Positions 24,250 through 32,973 of a stretch of DNA of 64,000 bases are shown here, piece after piece. The notes below the pieces were generated by a model. It made no database searches and was not told the origin of the DNA. It saw only the letters and a list, made by a program, of their open reading frames with translations. How positions within the stretch are numbered: the first letter of the stretch is position 1; each line of letters starts with the position of its first letter. Source of the stretch: Streptacidiphilus pinicola (GTDB lineage Bacteria > Actinomycetota > Actinomycetes > Streptomycetales > Streptomycetaceae); the NCBI RefSeq assembly GCF_003258295.1, contig NZ_QKYN01000074.1:1-64000 (forward strand), written 5' to 3'. The position numbers and the translations under genes are program-made.

Positions 24250-27200
24250 GACAGCTCGGCCAGAAGCTCGAGGTCCACGCCGTCGACGATCTCGGGGACG
24301 GTTCCGCCGCGTGCGACGCACGCGATGCCGCGCCCGATGGCGTCGCCGATCTCCGCCGGCACCAGGCCCGGGGTGCCCGCCGTGACGGCATGCTCCAGCA
24401 GGCGCATCGCCAACTCCCAATCGTCGGAGACCGCCTGGTAGAACTGACGGAGCGCCGCCCCGGGGCGCGTCCGCGTCAGTACGGGGAACAACCGACCTTG
24501 CACTTCGCCGATCGCCCACGTCAGGTGGTACGGCTGGGGCTTGCAGGTCCGCGCGTCGTGCAGCAGCCGGACGGGATCGATCTCCTCGTCCAGCTCCGCC
24601 AGATGGGAGAGCGCGTCGATCCTGTCCTGCGGGCTGGTGTTCTCGGCCTCGGCCGCGGTGCGGACCCGGGCGGCGAGTGGACGGAGGCCTGCCTCGTACT
24701 CCGGCCGTGCCTGGGCCGCGAAGGCCACCAGGGCCGCCGCCGCCTCGACCTTGCCGTCCGTCAGCAGCCCGTCGATCCGTGCCGTGAACGCGGCGCTCAG
24801 TGGCATCCCGGGTGCGGGGCTGAACAGGTCCACCACCGCGGCGTACCGTGGATCGCTGATCACGACGCCGGGCACCCTGGAGCGGTGACCGGGAGTCGCG
24901 GCCTGGATGAGGTACTCGTGGTGGACGGCCTGGGCCTTCGCGATGTCCGTGATCGGGTCCCCGTCGGGCGCGCCGAGCAGTTGCTGGTGCATCTGCAGGA
25001 ACCCCCGGTTGGGGGTGCCTCCCGCGTTCAGCACGGTGACGCACTGGCGGGAGCCCCAGGCGAACATCGACATGCCCATCGCGCGCAGCAGGAAGTCCTT
25101 TCCTGCCAGCGCCTCCATGTCCTCGCTGCGGCAGCCCAGCGCGCGGACGCCCACCTCGAACCGGATCCGGTGGTCGGGCCGCTCGTAGGCCCAGGCCTTC
25201 GTGTCCGTGTCCGCACCGTCGAAGCTCCAGCGGTAGGCCTCGGTGTCCGCGAGCGCGTCGTCGAGCTCCACCGCGAAGGAGTCGTCCCGCGGGCAGTAGC
25301 CGTTGTCGTGAGCCGCCCGGTTCAGGCCGGCGAAGGCGATCGCACGCTCGCCGGGGTCCGTGATCGAGTCCGCCAGGCCGGCGGCGCGCCCCAGGTCACC
25401 GGAGACCTCGGACTCGGCGAGCAGGCGCAGGACGCGGGCCAGGCGGTAGGGCCCGGAGGACACGTTGCGCACCAGGTCGGCCGGGTCCCGGAAGAACTGC
25501 CTTCGCGCGCGCCCGGCCCAGTCGTTGCTGAGATTGAAGACCAGCATGATGCCCTCCATCTCGGAGTGCCGGATCGACCGCGGCTCTCCGATGGGATGGA
25601 CGGGGGTCATCCGCTTGACCCGGGGGCTCGGGGTGTCGGCGAAGGACTCCGGCGCGTAGCAGGACCAGCCCTTCCGCGCGGCCAGGGACTGATCCGCCTC
25701 GGTCTCGCGCAGGATCTCCTCGAGCAGCCGGTCCGCCGTCGCGATGTCCCCGTCGTCCAGGCAGCGATGCGCGATCTCTGCGAGCGAGGTGTAGCGGTCG
25801 GGGTTGATGGTCGGGTGATCCAGCGACGTCGAGGACCAGGTGACGTCGGAGATCTCCCGCGCCACCTCGGCCGCCCGGGCCGCGTCGAACTCGGCCATGT
25901 CCTCCGCCACCGACGCGAGGCTCCGGTCCCGGTCGTTCGCCTCCATGAACCCGTGGATCTCGTTCGCCCGCGGGATCCGCGCGTACCTCTCCTCCACGAC
26001 GTCGACGGTGTAGGCGTTCATGGCCCGCAGCATGCGGGTGGTTCCGGTGCCGCGGTCGCCCCACCAGTCCAGCCGGTCGGCGAGCGGCCGCGCCCGGTCC
26101 GGCTCACCCCACCGCGTCCACAGCTCGAACGCGCGCAGCAGGCCCCGGTCCGTATGGCCGTTGATCATGGTGAGGTCGAGCGGGGAGAGGAGCAGACGTG
26201 CCGTCTCCCGGTCCGTGTCCGCGATCAGTTCGGCCGCCTCGGCGGCGTTCCCCTCGAACTCGTTGTGACCGACGGCTTCGAACGCCGTGGCGCGCAGCTC
26301 GGCGAGGAGCGCCGATGCCCGCTCCGGTACGTGGGGGTGCCACGCGGCGGCGAGCCGGGCGAGAGAGACGAGCCGCCGGTGCGGTGGCAGGTCGCCGAGA
26401 CCCGCCTGCGCCGTCTCCAGGATCGAGCGGGCCTGCTCGGGGGTGGCCCGGGCCGCCAGCTCGACGTAGCCGTCGATCTTGTCTCCCTGAACCTTGTCGA
26501 GGAGGGCACGCGCCGCTTCGATGCCGGTTGCGGCCCGCGCGGCGGCGCGGTAGAGCGGGTCCGGTGCTTCCCCGTCCCTGCCGTCCAGGCTGGTGGCGTG
26601 CCGCCACAGGCGCAGCGCCCGTTCCAGGTCGCGCGCGGCGACCTCCTGCGCGGCGAGCCTGACGGCGGCCCCGGAGACCGCGGCCACCGCCGTCTCGACC
26701 AGGAGGTCCGTCACGTCCTCCCCGGGCGGCGCGGTCGCCCGGATCTCCCGCACACCGGCGAACTGCTGGACCGACGGCGGCATCGCGGTCACCCGGTCGA
26801 GCGCCTCGCGGAGCCGGCCGCGTCGGGCGAGCAGCCCGAGTGCCCGGGGCGGCAGCGCGATGCTCGCCCGTGAGCCCAGGTTGCGGACCACGCCCAGAAA
26901 CATGACCTGGGCCAGGCCGGCGTCGACGTCGCCGCTTCGGGCGACCTGCTCGGCGGCGCGGTCGGCGAGTTCGAGGAACCGCTGATCGGTGCCGAACCTG
27001 GCCCGGATCGCGCGCAGCAGCGCCGGGCACACCATGCTCACCAGCTCGTCGGCGTCGCCCGATCGCTCGACGTGGTACGGGAGATGTTCCAGGCCGTACC
27101 GGTCGACCCGCGCCCAGTCGACCTCCGCCCAGCTGGTCGCCTGACCGTAGTAGTGGTCCGCGATCCGGTCGTGCCACTGGAGTTCCGAGAGGCGCTCGGC

Positions 27201-28568
27201 CGCGAAGAACTCTCCCACCGACTCGTGGAAGAACGCGAGGTGGTCCGGCTCCAGCAGGAACCGCAACCGGCTGAGCACGTCCGTCACCGACTGCTCGTAC
27301 ACCTGCAACTCGGCGAACGCGACGAGCTGATCGATGGTCAGCGGCTCCCGGGCGACCGTCAGGACGCCGAGGATCGGTCGCCCCACGCCCTCCCACGCCG
27401 GGACCGACCGCCGTGGAGCGCCCCGCGGGCCGCGCACCTGCTGATCCCCGAGCCGCTCGATCTCCGCCTGCGCCCAGACGGCCAGCTCGGCGTAGATCCC
27501 GCGGAGGTCCGAGGGGAAGCCGTCCAACCGCAGCAGCCGTGCGGTGAGTTCCCTGCTGGCCTCGCCGGTCGTCCTGGCCGCGTCGTCGAGCGCGCGGGCG
27601 AAGGTGGCCAGGTACTGGAAGTTGCCGTGCGCGTGCCGGGCGAGTCGGTGGTAGAAGTCGTCGGCCAGCATGCCGGACGCCTCCACGCGCTCCGAGGGGA
27701 TGGCGCTCGCCGCGTACGCGGCCAGGTCGGCGGCGGTGCGGACGTCCTCGGCGTCCAGCGTGATCACGGTGAGCCGCTCACGCTGGACCGTGCGGATCAG
27801 GTCGAGCGCCGGGTCGGGGCGGGACGTCAGGACCAGTTGGACGTTGGGCGGGAGGCTGACTCCGCCGAGCCAGGCGTGCAGGCGGCCGACGGTGTCGTCC
27901 TCGCCGGCCTGAACACGCGCCCTGGCCGCGATGTCGAGTCCGTCGAGCACGATCACGATCCTGGCCGACGGGTCGCGCTCCAGCAGGATCCGGGCCGGGG
28001 CGATCAGCGCCACCTGTGCGAGCGTCTCCGCGTCCATGAGGTCCGGGTCGAGTTCCATCGAGCCGATCTCGACGCCGGTCACCGACCCCGCCACCTGGTC
28101 CACGTGCTGTTCCACGACCAGGCGCTGCTCCACCACCTTCGCAGCGGTGCTGACGAACGGTGAGACGACCAGCTTGCCGATCTTCGCCGCGACCACGGAG
28201 GCGTCGGGCTCCACCGTGCCGAACCACTGCCTGACGATGACGTCGAGACGCTGCACGTCGAAGGCCTGTGGGTAGCGCCTGGCGAATTGGTGCCCGATCG
28301 ACTTGAGGAACTCCGTGACGTTCGGGTGCGCGTGCACGCCGCCGTCGTCCCGCCCCACGAAATACCGCAGCCAGTCGTCGTTCTCGTCGATCAGTTTGCT
28401 TGCCAGGCTCGTCTTCCCCGTTCCCGGCACCCCGGTGACGAGCACGAACCGCTGCGACGCGTCCGCAAGAGCGGCGGTGACCCCGTCCAACAGCCAGCGG
28501 CGCTCCACATGTCCAGCGCCGGTGAATTCACGAATGACGCCCTCGAACGATCCGACGGCCATGGTCAA
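24246..28568 (-). CDS. Giant STAND/NACHT-like NTPase with helical C-terminus (~1440 aa)
   Basis: Signal-transduction ATPase. Walker A GVPGTGKTS is at residues 46-54, RDDGG...FLKSIGHQFA near 73-96, Walker B IVIVLDGLD at 204-212, and the sensor NVQLVLTSRPD at 242-252. A winged-helix-type module follows near 390-500 (ILGVLTVAREPLTIDQLVAF, then FHESVGEFFAAERL and HLPYHVERSG), as in APAF-1-like proteins. The remaining ~900 residues are alpha-helical repeats (for example ARAAEVAREIS, ATADRLLEEIL, GRAAGLADSIT). Such proteins oligomerise on ligand binding. Translation starts at the TTG at 28568, overlapping the previous stop, or at the ATG at 28562. No effector domain is recognisable inside the chain. 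Confidence 0.85.
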   Translation of the reverse strand: MTMAVGSFEGVIREFTGAGHVERRWLLDGVTAALADASQRFVLVTGVPGTGKTSLASKLIDENDDWLRYFVGRDDGGVHAHPNVTEFLKSIGHQFARRYPQAFDVQRLDVIVRQWFGTVEPDASVVAAKIGKLVVSPFVSTAAKVVEQRLVVEQHVDQVAGSVTGVEIGSMELDPDLMDAETLAQVALIAPARILLERDPSARIVIVLDGLDIAARARVQAGEDDTVGRLHAWLGGVSLPPNVQLVLTSRPDPALDLIRTVQRERLTVITLDAEDVRTAADLAAYAASAIPSERVEASGMLADDFYHRLARHAHGNFQYLATFARALDDAARTTGEASRELTARLLRLDGFPSDLRGIYAELAVWAQAEIERLGDQQVRGPRGAPRRSVPAWEGVGRPILGVLTVAREPLTIDQLVAFAELQVYEQSVTDVLSRLRFLLEPDHLAFFHESVGEFFAAERLSELQWHDRIADHYYGQATSWAEVDWARVDRYGLEHLPYHVERSGDADELVSMVCPALLRAIRARFGTDQRFLELADRAAEQVARSGDVDAGLAQVMFLGVVRNLGSRASIALPPRALGLLARRGRLREALDRVTAMPPSVQQFAGVREIRATAPPGEDVTDLLVETAVAAVSGAAVRLAAQEVAARDLERALRLWRHATSLDGRDGEAPDPLYRAAARAATGIEAARALLDKVQGDKIDGYVELAARATPEQARSILETAQAGLGDLPPHRRLVSLARLAAAWHPHVPERASALLAELRATAFEAVGHNEFEGNAAEAAELIADTDRETARLLLSPLDLTMINGHTDRGLLRAFELWTRWGEPDRARPLADRLDWWGDRGTGTTRMLRAMNAYTVDVVEERYARIPRANEIHGFMEANDRDRSLASVAEDMAEFDAARAAEVAREISDVTWSSTSLDHPTINPDRYTSLAEIAHRCLDDGDIATADRLLEEILRETEADQSLAARKGWSCYAPESFADTPSPRVKRMTPVHPIGEPRSIRHSEMEGIMLVFNLSNDWAGRARRQFFRDPADLVRNVSSGPYRLARVLRLLAESEVSGDLGRAAGLADSITDPGERAIAFAGLNRAAHDNGYCPRDDSFAVELDDALADTEAYRWSFDGADTDTKAWAYERPDHRIRFEVGVRALGCRSEDMEALAGKDFLLRAMGMSMFAWGSRQCVTVLNAGGTPNRGFLQMHQQLLGAPDGDPITDIAKAQAVHHEYLIQAATPGHRSRVPGVVISDPRYAAVVDLFSPAPGMPLSAAFTARIDGLLTDGKVEAAAALVAFAAQARPEYEAGLRPLAARVRTAAEAENTSPQDRIDALSHLAELDEEIDPVRLLHDARTCKPQPYHLTWAIGEVQGRLFPVLTRTRPGAALRQFYQAVSDDWELAMRLLEHAVTAGTPGLVPAEIGDAIGRGIACVARGGTVPEIVDGVDLELLAELS

Positions 28569-29056
28569 CTCGCGGAATCGTCGTAGCCGATGACCGTGCC
28601 CGTCCTTTTGACCCGTTTCACCTTCATGTCGATGTCGAACCGTCCGGCGGCGATTCGCGTCCGGACCCCGGTCACGAGACCGGCCACCTCGTCCACGGTC
28701 ATGACGACCCGCACCGGCGCCGACGGCTCGTCCCGGAAGGCGATCGGCGTCCCGTAGACGGCAGCGAGGAGCCTCCGTAGCTCCTCGGCCGCCTCCAGCG
28801 CGTGCGGGCTGCGCAGGATGTCCGGCTTGCGGAGGATTTCCGCCAGTTCCCTCAGCGCGGGCTCGCAGACCTTCACCATCGCGGGATCGGGCGGGGGCAG
28901 CACGCTCGGTTCGGCGACGATCGGCGGGGTCGGCCGGCGCTCGCGGTCCTTCTTGGCGCGATGGCGCTGCAGCAGCTCATCGACCTGCTGGTAGAGGAAT
29001 TTGATCCCCTCGCCCGCAGCGACGGTGGACAGTCCGGCCAGGCCTGTCGGGTCCAT
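28565..29056 (-). CDS. 164-aa protein heading the STAND operon (actually 163-164 aa, unknown)
   Basis: An N-terminal helical segment (GLAGLSTVAAGEGIKFLYQQ, then VDELLQRHRAKKDRER) is mildly hydrophobic and then strongly basic. A Pro-rich linker and a helical middle (EPALRELAEILRKPDILRSP) follow. The C-terminal ~45 residues look beta-rich (VRVVMTVDEVAGLVTGVRTR, then DIDMKVKRVKRTGTVIGYDD). The start at 29056 is supported by GGGAG upstream; an in-frame ATG at 29080 would add eight residues. Its stop overlaps or abuts the NTPase start, so the genes are probably co-translated. A recruitment, sensing or effector role with the NTPase is inferred only from linkage. Confidence 0.7.
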   Translation of the reverse strand: MDPTGLAGLSTVAAGEGIKFLYQQVDELLQRHRAKKDRERRPTPPIVAEPSVLPPPDPAMVKVCEPALRELAEILRKPDILRSPHALEAAEELRRLLAAVYGTPIAFRDEPSAPVRVVMTVDEVAGLVTGVRTRIAAGRFDIDMKVKRVKRTGTVIGYDDSAS

Positions 29057-29271
29057 GTTCAGCTCCCTCCCCCGGCCCACGATACTGGGACGGTGACGAT
29101 CGGGGGCCCGTTTCGCTGGGGCGCGGCCCGGCCGGGAGCCGGACCACCCGCGGCCGACGAATCAGCCCCGGAATCTTTCCAAGAGCCTCACGAGCTCCCC
29201 ACGCCCTCTCCGTTGGAGATGCTTACGGTTGGCCAGGACAAGATTTCGTTCGAGAACCCTGGATGCCACTC

Positions 29272-30015
29272 GTGGATTACTGCGCCTCGTGCCGTCGGCA
29301 CGTCAACGGGGCCCTGTCGTGTCCGGGTTGTGGCACCTACTTCCTGACCGAGGCCCCCGTCGCCGAGACCGTCGCACCGGCGAACGCGATACCCGACGAG
29401 TCGGCGCCGGTCGCCGTGGCCATCGGGGGACGCGCCGCGCGGCGACGGCGCCTGGCGCAGCTGAAGAAGCACAAGCGCAGGGCTGCCACCGCCACGGTGT
29501 TCGCCCTCTTCGGCGGAGGTCTGACGCTTGCGGCGCTGCCCGACAGCGCGGCCGCCAAGCACGCGAGCGCGGCCGCGGCCCCGCAGACGGTGGACCCGGT
29601 CGGCACCCCGAGCGGTCTCGGCAACAACCCCAGGCCGGAGCCGACCACGGCCACCCCGACGCAGCAGCCGTCGGCGCCCGCGTCCACGCAGGCCACCCCC
29701 GGCACGCAGTCGGCCGCGCCGACGCGGTCCACGGCGGCCCCGAGCACGCAGGTCGTCACTCCGGCGGGTACTCAGGCCGGCACCGGTCAGGTCTCGGTCC
29801 GCTCCGCCGCGTCGCGCGCGCCGCGCACCCCTCAGGCCGCGGCGCCGACCGCCGCCGCCGGTAGCCCGACCTCGGTGCCCACCAGCACCAACACGAGCCC
29901 CACGACCAGCACGACCGGCACGAGCACGCAGCCGAGTTCCAGTGCGAGTTCGCCCACCGGCAGCGCCACGCACCAGCCCATCATCTGCGTGCTGGGACTC
30001 GTCTGCGTCAACTGA
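29272..30015 (+). CDS. SCO2400-family zinc-ribbon, single-pass Ser/Thr-rich protein (247 aa)
   Basis: The N-terminus DYCASCRRHVNGALSCPGCGTYF holds two CxxC pairs of a zinc ribbon. A basic stretch (ARRRRLAQLKKHKRRA) leads into one hydrophobic helix (TATVFALFGGGLTLAAL). A ~170-residue Ala/Pro/Ser/Thr-rich tail ends IICVLGLVCVN. This matches an actinobacterial family I know as SCO2400-type, of unknown function. Relatives begin at the DYC motif, so the GTG at 29272 is more likely than the ATG at 29263. It is divergent from the STAND operon, with about 215 bp between start codons. Confidence 0.78.
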   Translation: MDYCASCRRHVNGALSCPGCGTYFLTEAPVAETVAPANAIPDESAPVAVAIGGRAARRRRLAQLKKHKRRAATATVFALFGGGLTLAALPDSAAAKHASAAAAPQTVDPVGTPSGLGNNPRPEPTTATPTQQPSAPASTQATPGTQSAAPTRSTAAPSTQVVTPAGTQAGTGQVSVRSAASRAPRTPQAAAPTAAAGSPTSVPTSTNTSPTTSTTGTSTQPSSSASSPTGSATHQPIICVLGLVCVN

Positions 30016-30026
30016 CGCTCCCTCGC

Positions 30027-30846
30027 TCAGCGGCCGTTGAAGTAGAGGTTGAGCCTGCCGTTGGTGCTGCTGTCGCTGACGACGGCGGTGCTGCCGGACG
30101 AGCTGTTGCCGCTCCAGGCGAGGGTTTTCGGCGCGGTGTGTCCGGGCTGCTCGGTCAGGTGGATGTTCGTCATCGCCACGTAGGGCGCGTTGGGGTTCTT
30201 CGCGGCGACGCCGTCGGTGTAGGGCTCGAAGCACTCGATGACGCCGTCGGCGGGAGTGGTCCGGTGCTCCGTGACGTTCGCGGCCGGGTAGCCGACGAAG
30301 GACTCGTGGTAGTTGTACGTGCCGTTGCTGTGGGAGAGGTAGTCGATCCGCCCGGTCAGTTTCGTGCCGGGGGAGACGTTCAGGTAGGCGCCGTGGGCGT
30401 ACTTCCCGCCGACGTAGTACCAGTTGGCGATCTTGTACGAGGCCGACCCGTTGCCCCGACTGCAGGACCGGCTGGAGCGCGCCGCCGGAGAGCCCGTTCC
30501 AGATGAAGTAGGTCGTCGTGCTGGTGGAGTCCTTCGGCTTCGGCGGCACCGTCCATGTCGTGCTGAACGACTGGATGTGCTGCACGTCGTAGTCCGTGGG
30601 GCAGTGACCGCCGAGCGTGGTGCTGCTCTGGACGGCGGGCACGCGCGTACGGGCCCGGAGGCTCGCCGCGTGGCGGTACGGGTCGGCTGAGGTCGCGCCC
30701 GTGGCGGCCGCGCCGAGGTCGGCGAGGACGGCGTCGGTCCGCAGATCGACCTTCTTCACCCGGCCGTCGACGATCCACAGGCCCTGGTGGTCGTCGACCT
30801 GCACGACCTCGGAGGAGGGCAGCAGGCCGTAGGGGGAGGGAGAACC
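30027..30846 (-). pseudogene. Eqolisin (peptidase G1)-like secreted protein, frameshifted and 5'-truncated
   Basis: Two frames together make one protein. The upstream part (30846 to about 30458) reads SEVVQVDDHQGLWIVDGRV ... TTYFIWNGLSGGALQPVLQS. The downstream part (about 30453 to 30027) reads GNGSASYKIANWYYVGGKY, YLSHSNGTYNYHESFVGY and so on to a normal stop. They join across a GGGG run at plus-strand 30454-30457, where one extra base breaks the frame. The beta-rich W-x-G-hydrophobic-Q pattern resembles G1 peptidases, with moderate certainty. No signal peptide or start is found before the sequence changes at about 30840. It may be a pseudogene or a sequencing error. Confidence 0.6.
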
Positions 30847-31001
30847 AGTCCCCGCGGATCGGTTGGACGCCGTCGGCGGAGTGGGTGCGGCTGCCGAACC
30901 TCTGGCTGGCGGGGTTCACCCTGCTGCTCGGCGGTCTCGGCTTCGGTCTGGTCCGGCTGCTGCGCGACCGGGCCCGGTTCCCGCAGGGGCAGTTGGCATG
31001 A
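30838..31001 (+). pseudogene. C-terminal fragment of a membrane protein gene
   Basis: The plus-strand frame reads NQSPRIGWTPSAEWVRLPNL, then WLAGFTLLLGGLGFGLVRLL and RDRARFPQGQLA before its stop, which overlaps the next gene's ATG (ATGA). This is a convincing end of a membrane protein with one C-terminal helix, in ATGA linkage with the downstream regulator. No start or upstream part exists, because at about 30840 the sequence becomes the antisense of the broken G1-like gene. It looks like a deletion product. Confidence 0.5.
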
Positions 31002-31333
31002 GCGACACCCCGACCCCGGACGCGCCGGCCCATCCGACCCAGGCCCTCGACGACACCGTCCACCAGCGCGCCCGCCTCGGGATCCTCGCGGTCCTGCACG
31101 AGTCGGCGAAGGTGGAGTTCACCTTCCTGCGCCAGGCCCTCGACCTGACCGCCGGAAACCTCTCCCGCCACCTCCAGGTCCTGGAAGAGGCCGGCCTGGT
31201 CACCGTGGACAAGGGCTACGAGGGCCGCCGCGCCCGCACCTGGGTCCGCATCACCAAGCCGGGCTGTACCGCTTTCCTCGCCGAGATCGCCCACTTGAAG
31301 GAACTGATCCGCCGCGTGGACGAGGGCGGCTGA
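30998..31333 (+). CDS. Winged-helix transcriptional regulator (111 aa)
   Basis: Small ArsR/MarR-like DNA-binding protein. Helices HQRARLGILAVLHESAKVEF, FLRQALDLTAGNLSRHLQVL (recognition region) and a wing LVTVDKGYEGRRARTWVRIT are evident, followed by a C-terminal helix. The family controls transcription in response to small ligands or contacts. Its ATG overlaps the stop of the truncated membrane-protein frame, the usual arrangement where such regulators are co-transcribed with a membrane protein. Here the partner is broken, so its promoter may be lost or replaced. Confidence 0.85.
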   Translation: MSDTPTPDAPAHPTQALDDTVHQRARLGILAVLHESAKVEFTFLRQALDLTAGNLSRHLQVLEEAGLVTVDKGYEGRRARTWVRITKPGCTAFLAEIAHLKELIRRVDEGG

Positions 31334-31361
31334 CCAGGCGCCCCGACGACAGCCGGCAGCC

Positions 31362-32888
31362 TCAGGGAGTCGTCGGCCTCGCGAGGCTGTTCGCGATCAC
31401 CGCGTGCAGGGCGTCGGTGTCGACGGGGGAGCCGTCCGCCGCCCAGGCGACGTAGCTGTCCGGGCGGAGCAGCAGGGTGGTGGCGCCCAGGTGGTCCGCG
31501 GTGGTGGCGTGGACGAGGTCGACGCCGGGTGGGAGCGGGAGGTCGGTCGGGGCGGTGTCGGAGAGGTCGAGCAGGACGGCGTGGCCCGCGCGGAACAGGG
31601 CGGAGAGGCGGGTGGGGCCGGTGTCCGTGGTCAGGTCCACGTCCGGGACGCGGTGGCCGGTGAGCGGGTGGGCGCCGGGCAGGGGGTAGCTCAGCGAGAG
31701 GCCGGACATCAGGCCCGCGACATGGCGGTTGGCGTCGGGCAGGCGCAGCAGGTCGATGACGATGTCGCGCAGGGCGGCCACGTCCTCGCTCGGGCGGGGG
31801 TCCGCCAGGACGCGTTGGGCCGAGGTGTGGTGCAGCACCGCGGCCGCCACGGGGTGGCGTTCGGCGTGGTAGCTGTCCAGGAGGCCCTTGGGCGCCCGGC
31901 CCTGGAGCGTGGCGGCCAGCTTCCAGCCGAGGTTGAAGGCGTCCTGGAGGCCGAGGTTGAGGCCCTGCCCGCCCAACGGCGGGTGGATGTGGGCGGCGTC
32001 GCCGGCGAAGAGCACGCGGCCGGTGCGGTACTGCTCCAACTGCCGGGTGGCGTCACCGAACCGGGAGGCGTTCTCGACGGCGGCCAGCACGGTCTCCGGT
32101 CCGTAGACCGCGCGCAGGCCCGCGGCGATCTCCTCGTGCGTGACGGGTGTGTCGCGGTCGAGGCCGTCCTGGTCCGCCGGCCGGGGCGCGGACTCCGTCC
32201 GTCCGAAGGTGAGCCGGTAGCGGTCCTCGTCGAGCGGGGCCAGCATGGACCAGTAGCCGCCCGCCTGCCGGGTCAGCGTGCTCATGTGCCCCAACTGCTG
32301 CGGCACCAGCGGTGAGACGGCCGAGAGTCGGACGTCGGCGAGCACCGCCTCGTGCGTCCCGGGCCGGCCCGGGAACGGCAGCCCGAGCAGCTTGCGCACC
32401 GTGCTGTGCCCGCCGTCGCACGCCACGGCGTACCGGGCGCGGATCCGGAGCCCGTCGGTCGCCGTCACCACGACACCGTCGTCGTCCGAGGCGACCCCGG
32501 TGACGGCGGCGCCGCGCCGCACCTGCGCGCCGTGGGCGATTGCGCGGGCCTCCAGTACCTCCTCGATCTCCCACTGGGGGACGGCGATCGGGTACGGGTG
32601 CCGCGTGTGCCAGGGCGTGCAGTCCAGGGGGACCGGAAGCGCGGCGAAGTGGCCGCCGACCGGCTCGCGCGACGTGGCCCGGGTGAGCAGGGGCTCCAGT
32701 AGGCCGCGGAGCTCCAGCAGTTCGGCGGTGCGGGGCTGGATGCCGCCGCCCTTGACCTGTTCGACGCGTCGTTCCGCCTGCTCCAGCACGACCGTCCCGA
32801 CCCCGGCCAGGGCCAGTTCGCAGGCCAGCAGCAGCCCGGTCGGTCCGGCGCCCACGACGACGACCTCGGTGTCGACCACGGCAGTCAC
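31362..32888 (-). CDS. FAD-dependent aromatic monooxygenase (508 aa)
   Basis: Flavoprotein hydroxylase of the PHBH/polyketide-hydroxylase type. The Rossmann motif VVVGAGPTGLLLACELALAG is at residues 10-29, DG motif CDGGHSTVRKLLG near 160, and the FAD ribityl motif GDAAHIHPPLGGQGLNLGLQ near 295. A thioredoxin-like C-terminal region completes the usual ~500 residues. Such enzymes hydroxylate or epoxidise aromatic rings, often in antibiotic tailoring or drug inactivation. The GTG at 32888 abuts GGAGGAGAG; a second GTG nine bases later may be used. It is divergent from a TetR gene with an inverted repeat between, so it is probably repressed by it. Confidence 0.9.
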   Translation of the reverse strand: MTAVVDTEVVVVGAGPTGLLLACELALAGVGTVVLEQAERRVEQVKGGGIQPRTAELLELRGLLEPLLTRATSREPVGGHFAALPVPLDCTPWHTRHPYPIAVPQWEIEEVLEARAIAHGAQVRRGAAVTGVASDDDGVVVTATDGLRIRARYAVACDGGHSTVRKLLGLPFPGRPGTHEAVLADVRLSAVSPLVPQQLGHMSTLTRQAGGYWSMLAPLDEDRYRLTFGRTESAPRPADQDGLDRDTPVTHEEIAAGLRAVYGPETVLAAVENASRFGDATRQLEQYRTGRVLFAGDAAHIHPPLGGQGLNLGLQDAFNLGWKLAATLQGRAPKGLLDSYHAERHPVAAAVLHHTSAQRVLADPRPSEDVAALRDIVIDLLRLPDANRHVAGLMSGLSLSYPLPGAHPLTGHRVPDVDLTTDTGPTRLSALFRAGHAVLLDLSDTAPTDLPLPPGVDLVHATTADHLGATTLLLRPDSYVAWAADGSPVDTDALHAVIANSLARPTTP

Positions 32889-32910
32889 CTCTCCTCCGCA
32901 TTCATCGCCT

Positions 32911-32945
32911 CAGGGCAAAAGTATACCTGGTGCAGAAATGCCCTG
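32911..32945. promoter_or_regulatory. Candidate operator between monooxygenase and TetR
   Basis: CAGGGCA (32911-32917) and TGCCCTG (32939-32945) are perfect inverted arms around 21 bp that include GTATAC. They sit in the 85-bp divergent promoter region, overlapping the likely promoter elements of both genes. Confidence 0.5.
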
Positions 32946-32973
32946 GGGGGAGCGTGCTGCTACGGTGAGTGAC

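Noticed and set aside
24390-26873. 827-codon plus-strand frame inside the STAND NTPase gene
   Set aside because: Antisense of the NTPase; composition biased and no motif, while the minus strand forms a coherent protein and operon.
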